Assembly: GCA_945891505.1 (NCBI GenBank)
Contig: CAMDDL010000006.1
Location: 83,739 to 147,738 of the forward strand
From: Maricaulis salignorans
GTDB lineage: Bacteria; Pseudomonadota; Alphaproteobacteria; Caulobacterales; Aquidulcibacteraceae
Direction: 5' to 3'
DNA: 64,000 bases
The notes below the pieces were generated by a model. The model ran no database searches and was not told the DNA's origin. It saw only the letters and a program-made list of their open reading frames with translations. Position 1 is the first letter of the stretch. Each line of letters begins with the position of its first letter. Shown here one piece after another: positions 56,404 through 64,000 of the stretch. The position numbers and the translations under genes were made by a program.

Positions 56404-58146
56404 ATGAAGCAAACATCTCACCTGATGCGTTTGGTTGTGGGGGTTGTTGTTTCGGCCTCGCTGATTTTCACCCCCGTTCAAGCCCAGCGCAAACAGCTTC
56501 TAGAATACCCCAGCATCCACTCACCCGTTGTCGGCCAGTCCGGCATGGTTGTGACCCAAAACGCCACCGCGTCCAAAGTCGGGGCCGACATCATTGCCCA
56601 AGGCGGTAATGCAGTGGACGCTGCGGTTGCGATTGGCTTTGCCTTGGCTGTGACCTTGCCGCGCGCTGGCAATATTGGCGGCGACGGCTTTATGCTGATC
56701 CACGATCAAGCCACCGGCAAGCAACACTTCATCGACTTCCGCTCCGTCGCACCGAAAGCTGCTACCTTGTCGATGTTCATTGATAATGCAGGCAAGGAAA
56801 GCCCAATCGCGGGCAGGGGCTATCTGGCGCCATCGGTCCCTGGCACGGTCGCGGGGCTTTATCTGGCCCATCAGAAGCACGGCAAGCTGCCTTGGTCAGC
56901 CGTTGTGGCCCCTGCTATTGCTCTGGCGCGTGATGGTATCGCAATTACGCCAGACGAAGCCTTTGTGTTCGAATGGGCACAGGAACGTCTATCGACCAGT
57001 GAAGCGGGCAAGCGCGCTTATTACAAGCCAGACGGCAACCTCTATCGCGCTGGTGAAGTTTTGAAGCAGCCTGATTTGGCTTGGACTTTGACCCAAATCG
57101 CACAACGTGGGGCAGACGGCTTCTATAAAGGGCCAGTCGCGCAGAAATTTGCTGCCGATATGGCCCGCCACAATGGCCTGATTACCGAAGCAGACCTTGC
57201 GGCCTATCGCCCCGTTGAACGTGAGCCTCTACGCGGCACCTATCGCGGGATCGACATTGTGACGGCACCTCCAGCAAGCGCTGGCGGGGCCACCCTGCTC
57301 AACATCCTCAATATTCTTGAGAATTTTGACCTTAAGGCTTTAGGGGCGGGGTCTGCCCGTTCGCTTCATTTGATGTCAGAGGCGATGAAGCGCGCCTATA
57401 TTGATCGCACAGAAGTTCTAGGTGACACCGACTTCGTCAAAGCCCCCTTAAAAGGCTTTATCTCCAAAGCTTATGGCCAAGAGCGGGCCAAGAACATTGA
57501 TCCAAACCGGGCCGCTGAAGTCAAAAAGCTGAACGTTGGTGATCCGTTACGGTTTGAAAGCCCATCTACCACGCACTATTCGGTGGCAGATGCGCAAGGC
57601 AATGTCGTCAGCACGACTTATACCTTAGGGGCCGACTTTGGTTCTGGTGTTATGATCGAAGGGACAGGCATTCTTCTGAACAATCAGATGAACAACTTCG
57701 ACCATGAAGGCGCGTTTGAGGCACAAAAAAATGGCACAAAGCCGCCGTTGAACGCCATGGCACCGGGCAAACGCATGTTGTCGACCATGATGCCGACGAT
57801 TGCCTATAAGGATGGCAAGCCTTGGCTGGTGGTAGGCACGCCAGGTGGCAGCACCATCATCACGACTGTTACCCAACTCATCGTCAATGTGATCGATTTC
57901 AAGTTGAACATCGACGAAGCAACCCATCAGCCGCGCATTTATCAGGGCTGGACTGACGCGCTGCGGGTAGAGCCGAACTTCAATCCAGACACAGTCGCAT
58001 TACTTGAGCGCATGGGCCATAAAGTGACGTCGGATGAGACCATGGGCAGTGCTCAATCCATCATGATTGAAAACGGCCTCTTCCTTGGTGCAGCTGATCC
58101 ACGCCGACCGGGCGCTTTGGCAGTTCCAGCGACAGCACCTCGCTGA
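56404..58146 (+). CDS. ggt: gamma-glutamyltransferase
   Basis: 580 residues with signal peptide (to PVQAQ). The conserved autocatalytic nucleophile Thr is in SPSTTHYSVADAQGNVVS, and the oxyanion/lid regions (GFISKAYGQERA, GTGILLNNQMNNFD, LSTMMPTIAYKDGKPWLVVGTPGG) are complete. It cleaves itself into two subunits in the periplasm and removes gamma-glutamyl groups from glutathione and related peptides. It follows the TonB receptor by 103 nt, so uptake and processing of a gamma-glutamyl compound is plausible. Confidence 0.94.
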   Translation: MKQTSHLMRLVVGVVVSASLIFTPVQAQRKQLLEYPSIHSPVVGQSGMVVTQNATASKVGADIIAQGGNAVDAAVAIGFALAVTLPRAGNIGGDGFMLIHDQATGKQHFIDFRSVAPKAATLSMFIDNAGKESPIAGRGYLAPSVPGTVAGLYLAHQKHGKLPWSAVVAPAIALARDGIAITPDEAFVFEWAQERLSTSEAGKRAYYKPDGNLYRAGEVLKQPDLAWTLTQIAQRGADGFYKGPVAQKFAADMARHNGLITEADLAAYRPVEREPLRGTYRGIDIVTAPPASAGGATLLNILNILENFDLKALGAGSARSLHLMSEAMKRAYIDRTEVLGDTDFVKAPLKGFISKAYGQERAKNIDPNRAAEVKKLNVGDPLRFESPSTTHYSVADAQGNVVSTTYTLGADFGSGVMIEGTGILLNNQMNNFDHEGAFEAQKNGTKPPLNAMAPGKRMLSTMMPTIAYKDGKPWLVVGTPGGSTIITTVTQLIVNVIDFKLNIDEATHQPRIYQGWTDALRVEPNFNPDTVALLERMGHKVTSDETMGSAQSIMIENGLFLGAADPRRPGALAVPATAPR

Positions 58147-58180
58147 AGGCAATTGTTCGGCAGGTGATGGCTTGAATGTC

Positions 58181-58201
58181 CCAACCTATGCCATAGGTTG
58201 G
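58181..58201. promoter_or_regulatory. perfect 21-bp palindrome upstream of the radical-SAM gene
   Basis: Arms CCAACCTATG and CATAGGTTGG meet around a single C: complete symmetry and no loop, the pattern of a dimeric-regulator binding site rather than an RNA hairpin. It lies 26 nt before the radical-SAM ATG and 35 nt after the ggt stop. Confidence 0.65.
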
Positions 58202-58227
58202 CGTCTCTTGAGCCGACGGATACATTC

Positions 58228-59169
58228 ATGCAAGCCACGCTATCTCCTTTGAAATTCCAAGACCCTTTACGCACAGCGAAAGGGGAAGAGCGGGCCTTTG
58301 TGGCCTTTGATGGCTTTCAAACGCTTTGGTTCAATACGGGTACCTTGTGCAACATCACATGCGTCAATTGCTATATTGAAAGCTCGCCCACCAATGATCG
58401 CTTGGTTTATCTGACGCCCCAAGACGTCGTGCCCTTTCTGGACGAATTGGCGGAGGTGCAGCCCGGGTCTGTGGAAATTGGCTTTACGGGCGGAGAGCCT
58501 TTCCTCAATCCAGATATCATCGAAATTCTGACTATCGCTTTGGAGCGCGGGCATCCAGTGCTTCTTTTGACAAATGCCATGCGGCCAATGATGCGCCCGC
58601 GCGTGCAGGAAGGGATCAAAGGCCTGATCGCCCGCTTTGGCGACCAATTGACGTTTCGCGTCAGCCTTGATCATTGGAGTGCCCGCTTCCATGATCAAGA
58701 ACGCGGCGAAGGTGGCTTTGAAGAGACCTGTGTGGGTCTCGACTGGCTGGCCGCCCACGGGGCAAAGCTGGCCATTGCTGGGCGGACCTTGTGGGGCGAA
58801 AGCCAAGAAGTCAGTCAGGCAGGCTTTAAGACCTTGGTTGCTGAGCGAAATTGGCCGATCAATGTTACAGAACCCTTGTCGCTTGTTCTGTTCCCGGAGA
58901 TGGATGCGCGCGTCGATGTGCCAGAAATTACACCAGCATGTTGGGGGATTTTGGGGGTCGACCCGAAGGGGCTGATGTGCGCGAGTTCTCGTATGATCGT
59001 TAAACGCAAAGGTGCCGATGCGCCGGTTGTTTTGCCCTGCACCCTCTTGCCCTATGAACCTGAATTTGAAATGGGCGAGACTTTAGCGGGAAGCCTTGGA
59101 CCGGTGCGTTTGAACCATCCCCATTGCGCCAAATTCTGCGTGCTCGGCGGGGGCTCGTGCTCTGCCTAA
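58228..59169 (+). CDS. radical-SAM protein with extra C-terminal Cys cluster
   Basis: 313 residues. The CX3CX2C motif is at C41, C45, C48 (TLCNITCVNC), followed by GFTGGEPFLNPDI for SAM binding. The C-terminus carries C300, C304 and C311 (HCAKFCVLGGGSC), plus Cys residues in PACWGILG and VLPCTLLP, suggesting a second metal cluster as in SPASM/twitch enzymes. No precursor peptide was recognised close by. The start at 58228 is supported by the palindrome promoter and spacing; an in-frame start at 58198 would lie within that palindrome. Substrate unknown. Confidence 0.83.
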   Translation: MQATLSPLKFQDPLRTAKGEERAFVAFDGFQTLWFNTGTLCNITCVNCYIESSPTNDRLVYLTPQDVVPFLDELAEVQPGSVEIGFTGGEPFLNPDIIEILTIALERGHPVLLLTNAMRPMMRPRVQEGIKGLIARFGDQLTFRVSLDHWSARFHDQERGEGGFEETCVGLDWLAAHGAKLAIAGRTLWGESQEVSQAGFKTLVAERNWPINVTEPLSLVLFPEMDARVDVPEITPACWGILGVDPKGLMCASSRMIVKRKGADAPVVLPCTLLPYEPEFEMGETLAGSLGPVRLNHPHCAKFCVLGGGSCSA

Positions 59170-59177
59170 TCCAATGT

Positions 59178-59813
59178 TTAGCCGAGTAGGCTGCCGAGAT
59201 CTTCGAGTAATTGCGCTTCAGAAGTCACCTTGATGGTGCGCATTCCCATGGCCTTGGCGGGCTTTAGATTGATGCCCAAGTCGTCCAGATAGATACAAGC
59301 CGAAGGGTCCACGCCAAGTTTTTCGCACATCATTTGATAGATGCGGGGATCGGGCTTGCGAATCCCAATCTTTGAGCTTTCAATGACGTGATCAAAGACA
59401 GCCATAACCTCGCCAACTGCTTTGGCTTTCTCTTGGGTTCCAGCCATCCCTGCCCCATGGCCGACGGGCACATTATTAGTGATGCAGCCCAACCGATACG
59501 TGCCTTTCAACGACTTCAGAGCGGCGATCGCGCTCGGGCGTAAGTCGCCAGCAAGCAAGGCCAGAACATCGCGGCCAGCGACTGTGTGCCCCAGAGTGGT
59601 GCTCTCCGCCGTGAACAAAGCGTCAAAAGTTGCTGCGTCAATCTCTGCCCGCTCAAACAAAGCCCAAGCATTGGTATCGGGGTTCACGCTGTTAACTTGG
59701 CGAATAAAGTTTTCGGGCAACCCGTGTTGCCGCTCATACCGCGCGAAGGCTTCAAACGGCGACGAGGTTAAGACCCCGCCAAAATCCCAAATTACTGCTG
59801 CCGTATCGACCAT
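59178..59813 (-). CDS. HAD-superfamily hydrolase
   Basis: 211 residues with catalytic DFGGVLTSS (a D-x-G variant of the D-x-D motif, typical of epoxide-hydrolase-N-like HADs), Thr/Ser in CITNN, Lys in KIGIRKPDPRIY and acidic YLDDLG. Subfamily IA; likely a phosphatase or phosphonatase-type enzyme with unknown substrate. AGAGGTGGG precedes the ATG. Convergent with the radical-SAM gene, with only 8 nt between stops. Confidence 0.85.
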   Translation of the reverse strand: MVDTAAVIWDFGGVLTSSPFEAFARYERQHGLPENFIRQVNSVNPDTNAWALFERAEIDAATFDALFTAESTTLGHTVAGRDVLALLAGDLRPSAIAALKSLKGTYRLGCITNNVPVGHGAGMAGTQEKAKAVGEVMAVFDHVIESSKIGIRKPDPRIYQMMCEKLGVDPSACIYLDDLGINLKPAKAMGMRTIKVTSEAQLLEDLGSLLG

Positions 59814-60137
59814 AGTGCCCACCTCTTTTGCCGAGATAGCTTAGGCGCTTTTGCGCTTACGGTTCAAGCCAGATGCGAGGGTGACCTGCAGGCTCAGACC
59901 CACTCAGATTTGCTACCGTTCAGGAGGGGAACGTAGTCAATCAATCTGTCCAGCAAATCGTCATGATTAGGCGCTATCTTCGCCATTAAAGCGAAGATTG
60001 AGGTAAATATTACGCCATTATCATGTATATACATGATTTTTATTGACTTTATAAATTCAGAATGACTTTCTGCTCAGGGTAACCATCTGTTGAATATCTG
60101 CATAATCACACCCAGTCACGTCTGTAAGGTCGCATCT
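59814..60137. other. 324-bp gene-free region with hairpin and palindrome
   Basis: Holds a perfect 8-bp hairpin (ATCTTCGC/GCGAAGAT, loop of 7, 59976-59998) and a perfect 18-bp palindrome (60020-60037). The right part is notably AT-rich compared with the surroundings and contains TTGACT at 60044, a candidate -35 for the downstream gene. No ORF looks genuine. Confidence 0.6.
60020..60037. promoter_or_regulatory. perfect 18-bp palindrome
   Basis: ATCATGTAT and ATACATGAT, fully symmetric without a spacer. The outer 7 bases (ATCATGT/ACATGAT) equal those of the palindrome before fabI (11440-11460), although the spacing differs (4 versus 7). It is 100 nt upstream of the peptidoglycan-binding-protein ATG. 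Confidence 0.5.
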
Positions 60138-61088
60138 ATGAAACGCATCGCCCTTTGGTCCTTGTCGGCATGCATGCTGGTCCCTGCGCTTGTAACGGCA
60201 CAACAGCCGCTGGATTTGCAAATGCCGCCTCAAGCCAAAGCCGGTCAATGCTTTGCGCGCGTCCTCGTTGAAGCGACCTATCGCAGCGAAACCGTGCCGG
60301 TGGTCATCCGTGATGCCCATGATAGCGTGCAAATAAGCGATCCTGTTTTCAAAAGTGAGATTAAAAGCTTCCCGATTAGCGATGCGTACAAGGATTATGT
60401 CGTAACCCCACCAACCTTCCGGACTGAACAGCAGAAGATCGTTGTTCGTCCTGCCCATGAGCGCTTGCGTGCTTCCCCGGCCGTGATTGGAACCCGTCCC
60501 ATAACAGTGGTGATCCGCGAGCCACGACTGGTTTGGCGTCCCGGTAGCAAGGGCTCAGAAGTGCGCCGCATTGATGCGGCCACGGGCGAAGTTTTCTGTC
60601 TGGTTGAAGAACCGGCCATGACCGCTGTGATGCAGCGCGAGGTCCAGATCTCACCAGCCCAAATCTCGCGCGAGCGCATTCCTGCGCTTGAGGAAATCAT
60701 TGAGCGGCGTTTCCTTGTTACGCCTGCCACCGTGCGAGAAATCCTTGTGCGGGCGGAAGCCAAGGATTTAAAGATCCAGACTTTGATTGAGCCAGCTCGC
60801 GAAATCCGGACCAATGTTGAGGCCCGCGCGGGCACCATGCAACGCCAAGTGGAAGTGACGGCAGAACGTTATGAATGGGTACCCGTTGTGTGCGTCGATA
60901 CCCCAGAGGGTAAGCATTCTATCCAAGCTGTACAGCGTGCTTTGGCGGAGAGAAACTATTATAGCGGTCCAATTGACGGTCTTATCGGTCCTAAGACCAA
61001 ACAAGCATTGGCAGCATTCCAGCGTGCCAATGGTCTTCCGGGGCAAGGTAGTTTGACAGTGGCAACTACTCGCGCCTTAGGCTTGTGA
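60138..61088 (+). CDS. secreted repeat protein with C-terminal peptidoglycan-binding domain
   Basis: 316 residues. Signal peptide to VTAQ. The middle consists of beta-strand-type repeats with patterns such as VTPPTFRTEQQKIVVRPA, ISPAQISRERIPA and VTPATVREILVRAE. The last 65 residues form a PG_binding_1 domain (IQAVQRALAERNYYSGPIDGLIGPKTKQALAAFQRANGLPGQG). Probably periplasmic or envelope-associated; function unknown. The ATG at 60138 has AAGG 8-11 nt upstream; the longer ORF start is unsupported. Confidence 0.82.
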   Translation: MKRIALWSLSACMLVPALVTAQQPLDLQMPPQAKAGQCFARVLVEATYRSETVPVVIRDAHDSVQISDPVFKSEIKSFPISDAYKDYVVTPPTFRTEQQKIVVRPAHERLRASPAVIGTRPITVVIREPRLVWRPGSKGSEVRRIDAATGEVFCLVEEPAMTAVMQREVQISPAQISRERIPALEEIIERRFLVTPATVREILVRAEAKDLKIQTLIEPAREIRTNVEARAGTMQRQVEVTAERYEWVPVVCVDTPEGKHSIQAVQRALAERNYYSGPIDGLIGPKTKQALAAFQRANGLPGQGSLTVATTRALGL

Positions 61089-61215
61089 CCAATACATCAA
61101 TTTTGAGTGCTTGAGAGTCTTGGGGTCTGAATTACTTCTCAGTTGATCTGAACCCGTACTCTTGCACTAAATATTTCTTCGGGTATCAGATTTACAATCT
61201 TGGAGAACTATTGCT

Positions 61216-61719
61216 TTGGCTGCATCAACCTCGATTCCCATAACCATACTGATTGTCGATGATAATCAGCATATGCGGGGGATATTGAGAGAATTGCTGC
61301 GCGCCGCAGGCGTGAATGATATCAAGGAAGCCTCAGACCCTGTGGAAGCGTTTGAGTATATGAAGTCGAGTTCGGTAGACTTGCTATTGGTCGATCTTGC
61401 TATGCCACTGATCGATGGTGTTGAGTTCATTAAAATGATCCGCACGAACGAAGATAGCCCTAACCACTTCCTTCCAATCATCATGATTACCGGTCACTCA
61501 GAGCGGTCCCGAGTAAATGCCGCGCGTGATGCGGGCGTAAACGAATTCTTGGTGAAGCCTGTCACCGCTAAAGGCTTGATGGAGCGCTTGTCGCTGATCG
61601 TGAATAGGCCGCGCAACTTCGTGAAGAGTAAGCATTATTTTGGCCCAGATCGACGCCGCAGGCCGGACCCTAATTTTAGTGGCGAAGAGCGGCGCAAAGA
61701 CTTGAAAGCAAAGATCTAA
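61216..61719 (+). CDS. CheY-like response regulator with PDRRR tail
   Basis: 167 residues: a single receiver domain (ILIVDDNQHM, LLLVDLAMPLIDG with phospho-acceptor Asp, FLVKPVTAKG) and a C-terminal tail HYFGPDRRRRPDPNFSGEERR, which is seen in alphaproteobacterial single-domain regulators. There is no DNA-binding domain. The TTG start is supported by GGAG 9-10 nt upstream. No cognate kinase is adjacent. Confidence 0.85.
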   Translation: MAASTSIPITILIVDDNQHMRGILRELLRAAGVNDIKEASDPVEAFEYMKSSSVDLLLVDLAMPLIDGVEFIKMIRTNEDSPNHFLPIIMITGHSERSRVNAARDAGVNEFLVKPVTAKGLMERLSLIVNRPRNFVKSKHYFGPDRRRRPDPNFSGEERRKDLKAKI

Positions 61720-61766
61720 GACCTGCCGTTGGCTGCCTTCATGCAAGTAGTATCTGTGGTCTAGGT

Positions 61767-62093
61767 TCAAGTTGTGGGATGACTCGCGATTTGGTGTCGA
61801 CAAACGCTGAAAAAATAACAGCAGAAAACCTTACATAATATATTGAATAATATGATTTTTTTGATGATTATTTGCATGGTGTTTTTTGAGGTGAAAAAAA
61901 CGTTTGCGTCCCAGAAAAATAGCCTTATACGCGCTTCTTCCGGCGGACCTGGAAACAGCATCCAGTCCACTAACGCCCCCTCGGGCCCAGGCCACACGGC
62001 AGCGGCTTCCACCCCCGCTTCCGGCGTAAGCTTCCAAGGGCGGACCTGACTTACATCCGGGTAAGGATCGGGCTTCCGATTTTTGCCTAGCAT
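61767..62093 (-). pseudogene. possible truncated gene running into an AT-rich patch
   Basis: Open frame of 108 codons. The first 70 residues (MLGKNRKPDPYPDVSQVRPW, then LTPEAGVEAAAVWPGPEGA and so on) use codons like the neighbouring genes. The rest is AT-rich and encodes an improbable run of Ile, Lys and Cys. This suggests a short protein or a gene whose 3' part was replaced. Divergent from the decarboxylase at 62139. I do not recognise a family. Confidence 0.35.
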
Positions 62094-62138
62094 GTCCGAC
62101 TAACGCCGGCCTGGGTTTAGATCATAAGGGGGGTCCGC

Positions 62139-63335
62139 ATGGATCACTTCAATTCTGCGCACGACGCTGTCGTGAAGCTGCGTCCGGATGTGCCATTGGC
62201 TGTCAACCGTCCGCATCTTATTCGTGCGGCTGCACGCTGGTTCCTCGATTCGTTCGAGGGCGATATTTTATACGCCGTGAAGGCAAACCCTTCACCGTGG
62301 GTGCTGGAAGCCTTGTGGCGTGAAGGTGTGCGTCATTTCGACGTCGCGTCCGTCAATGAGTGCAAGCTGGTGCGGGACATGTTCCCAACGGCGACCTTGG
62401 CATTCATGCATCCGGTCAAAAATCGTGCAGCGATTGCACGTGCCTATCATGAATTTGGCTGCCGTATTTTCGCGCTCGATAGCGTGGAAGAGCTGCAGAA
62501 GATTCTCGATGAGACCGGTGGTGCGACGGACCTAACCTTTGTTGTCCGCCTGCGCGTCAGCAATGCCGATGCCAGCCTAAAGCTGGAGGCAAAGTTCGGG
62601 GCCATTGGCGAAGAAGCTGTTACGCTCCTGCGCCGCGCCCGGGCTGCTACCCAAGAAGATCTCGGTGTGTCGTTCCATGTTGGCAGCCAATGCATGAACC
62701 CAAGTGCATGGCGTGCGGCTTTGCGCGAAGCGTCTCGATTGATCATCCAAGCTGGCGTAACCATCGACGTGGTCGATGTTGGCGGTGGTTTCCCCTCGAT
62801 CTATCCGGGCATGAACCCACCTCCGATGCAGCTATTTGTCGACGAGATTCATCGCGTGTTTGACGCGATGCCCGTGACGATGAATTGCAAATTGTGGGCA
62901 GAACCTGGCCGGGCCTTGGTGGCTGAAGCTACCTCGATCGTCGTCAAAGTCGACCTGCGCAAAGGCGACGCGCTGTACATCAATGATGGCTCTTATGGGA
63001 ACTTGTTTGACGCCACCCACGTCAATTGGGTCTATCCGGTATCGATGATCCGTCCTGAAGGCGGGGCACCGTCCAAGCTAGCTGACTTCCGCTTCTATGG
63101 GCCAACCTGCGATTCCATGGATGCAGCCAAAGGACCCTTCCGTTTGCCGGCCGATATTGGCGAAGGCGATTGGATCGAGATTGGTATGTTAGGCGCGTAC
63201 GGCGTCGCCATGGCCACCCGCTTTAATGGCTATGGTGAGAGTGTGGATGTCATCGCAGAAGATGCACCACACGCATCGATGTTTCCAGTGCTCGACCAAG
63301 TGGTGGAGCGTGCCAGCCGTTTCGCAAAAGGCTAA
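62139..63335 (+). CDS. ornithine/lysine decarboxylase, PLP fold III
   Basis: 398 residues. PLP-binding Lys in ILYAVKANPSPW, FHVGSQC, DVGGGFPS, and the catalytic Cys in FYGPTCDSMD, the arrangement of ornithine/lysine decarboxylases of the alanine-racemase fold. Produces putrescine (or cadaverine) for polyamine synthesis. AAGGGGGG precedes the ATG. Followed by a strong terminator. Confidence 0.92.
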   Translation: MDHFNSAHDAVVKLRPDVPLAVNRPHLIRAAARWFLDSFEGDILYAVKANPSPWVLEALWREGVRHFDVASVNECKLVRDMFPTATLAFMHPVKNRAAIARAYHEFGCRIFALDSVEELQKILDETGGATDLTFVVRLRVSNADASLKLEAKFGAIGEEAVTLLRRARAATQEDLGVSFHVGSQCMNPSAWRAALREASRLIIQAGVTIDVVDVGGGFPSIYPGMNPPPMQLFVDEIHRVFDAMPVTMNCKLWAEPGRALVAEATSIVVKVDLRKGDALYINDGSYGNLFDATHVNWVYPVSMIRPEGGAPSKLADFRFYGPTCDSMDAAKGPFRLPADIGEGDWIEIGMLGAYGVAMATRFNGYGESVDVIAEDAPHASMFPVLDQVVERASRFAKG

Positions 63336-63360
63336 TATAATCTGCGCTTTCGTTTAGATC

Positions 63361-63396
63361 AGGCAGGCCTTGCATTCGGGGCCTGCCTTTTCTCTT
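63361..63396 (+). terminator. terminator of the decarboxylase gene
   Basis: AGGCAGGCC and GGCCTGCCT form a perfect 9-bp stem (loop of 10), followed by TTTTCTCTTT. It begins 26 nt after the stop codon. Confidence 0.9.
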
Positions 63397-63500
63397 TCAA
63401 GCCGCTGATTTACTGCACACCAGCGCCATCAACCCTTTGCCGAAGCCTGTAACTTGGACTATGTCACAGGTACCGCAGTCGGTATGAGGATACGCGTCGC

Positions 63501-64000
63501 ATGGTCCAGCTTACACTTCCCGCCAATTCTCGCGTGACCAAGGGCAAGCATTATCCTGCCCCAGCCGATGCAAAGAAAGTGCGGACGTTTAAGATTTACC
63601 GCTATGACCCTGAGACGGGCCAGAACCCCCGCTGGGATACTTATGACGTCGCTGTCGATCAGTGCGGCCCGATGGTGTTGGACGCCCTGATCCATATCAA
63701 AAGCACGATGGATGCGACTTTGACGTTCCGCCGCTCGTGCCGCGAAGGCGTTTGCGGGTCGTGCGCCATGAACATTGGTGGACGCAACACCTTGGCTTGC
63801 ACCAAGGGCCACGATGAAATACCAGGCGATACCTTGTCGGTCAGCCCGCTGCCGCACATGCCAGTGATCAAGGATTTGGTCCCTGACCTAACGAATTTTT
63901 ACGCGCAATATGCGTCTATTGAGCCTTATATGCAGACCACGACGCCTGCGCCCGAGAAGGAATGGAAGCAAAGCCCTGAAGACCGCGAGAAAATGGACGG
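63501..64000 (+). CDS. sdhB: succinate dehydrogenase iron-sulfur subunit (3' partial)
   Basis: First 166 codons; the gene runs off the window. The [2Fe-2S] motif is intact: [17 protein letters not shown], followed by [26 protein letters not shown] is typical of SdhB. It transfers electrons from the flavoprotein to quinone within complex II. GAGGA lies 10 nt before the ATG. No sdhA precedes it here; the gene upstream is the decarboxylase, separated by a terminator. Confidence 0.95.
   Translation, partial: MVQLTLPANSRVTKGKHYPAPADAKKVRTFKIYRYDPETGQNPRWDTYDVAVDQCGPMVLDALIHIKSTMDATLTFRRSCREGVCGSCAMNIGGRNTLACTKGHDEIPGDTLSVSPLPHMPVIKDLVPDLTNFYAQYASIEPYMQTTTPAPEKEWKQSPEDREKMD

Overview
The window looks like a chromosomal segment of a free-living, polymer-degrading alphaproteobacterium, most likely near Caulobacterales/Hyphomonadaceae. 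This is inferred from gene content: an ECF sigma paired with a ChrR-like cupin protein, a LexA box of the alphaproteobacterial GTTC-N7-GTTC type, several Tat-type and TonB-dependent secretion/uptake proteins, and a CheY-like protein with a PDRRR tail. Composition is moderately GC-rich and coding density is high. I saw no rRNA, tRNA, CRISPR array, phage or insertion sequence.

Region 1 (1-9.6 kb) is a pectin/uronate utilisation locus. It holds KDG kinase (partial), a secreted carboxylesterase, two PL1-like pectate lyases, a secreted acyl esterase, a complete DctPQM TRAP transporter and a ketopentenoate-hydratase-like enzyme. A LacI-type operator overlaps the -35 box of the transporter operon. 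Region 2 (9.9-13 kb) has an ECF sigma, a ChrR-like partner that has lost its N-terminal zinc ligands, fabI behind a perfect palindrome, and a YdeI-like gene. Region 3 (13-22.7 kb) has an iron-type TonB receptor divergent from an orphan sensor kinase, an AmpG-like permease, a hybrid kinase, a GH53 galactanase and RpoH. Region 4 (22.8-31.6 kb) has aconitase, a 0.9-kb gene-free gap with hairpins and a dispersed repeat, and a tyrosine-catabolism operon (MaiA, MarR, HPPD, a lipoprotein Ntn-hydrolase, a VOC protein, FAH). Homogentisate dioxygenase is missing from that operon.

Region 5 (31.8-43.4 kb) has a Bax-inhibitor-like protein, RmuC, a Baeyer-Villiger-type monooxygenase, a PhoD phosphatase, a chemoreceptor/OprB-like porin pair, KatG with an OxyR-like site, a tiny SOS-type gene with a predicted leaderless promoter, and a MAPEG protein. 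Region 6 (43.5-53 kb) has a renal-dipeptidase homologue, DUF3237, formate-THF ligase, a GH13 amylase with an overlapping AraC regulator, a GMC oxidoreductase with a Cys cluster, and an SDR. Region 7 (53.3-64 kb) has a large TonB receptor behind a 10-bp hairpin, gamma-glutamyltranspeptidase, an orphan radical-SAM protein behind a perfect 21-bp palindrome, a HAD hydrolase, a repeat-bearing peptidoglycan-binding protein, a CheY-like regulator, a possible gene remnant next to an AT-rich patch, ornithine decarboxylase, and the start of sdhB.

The most distinctive signals are the zinc-motif-less ChrR protein, the leaderless SOS microgene, the dispersed palindromic repeat pair, and several perfect inverted repeats at promoters or ribosome-binding sites. 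All functional calls are from reading motifs and family resemblance; no database search was run.
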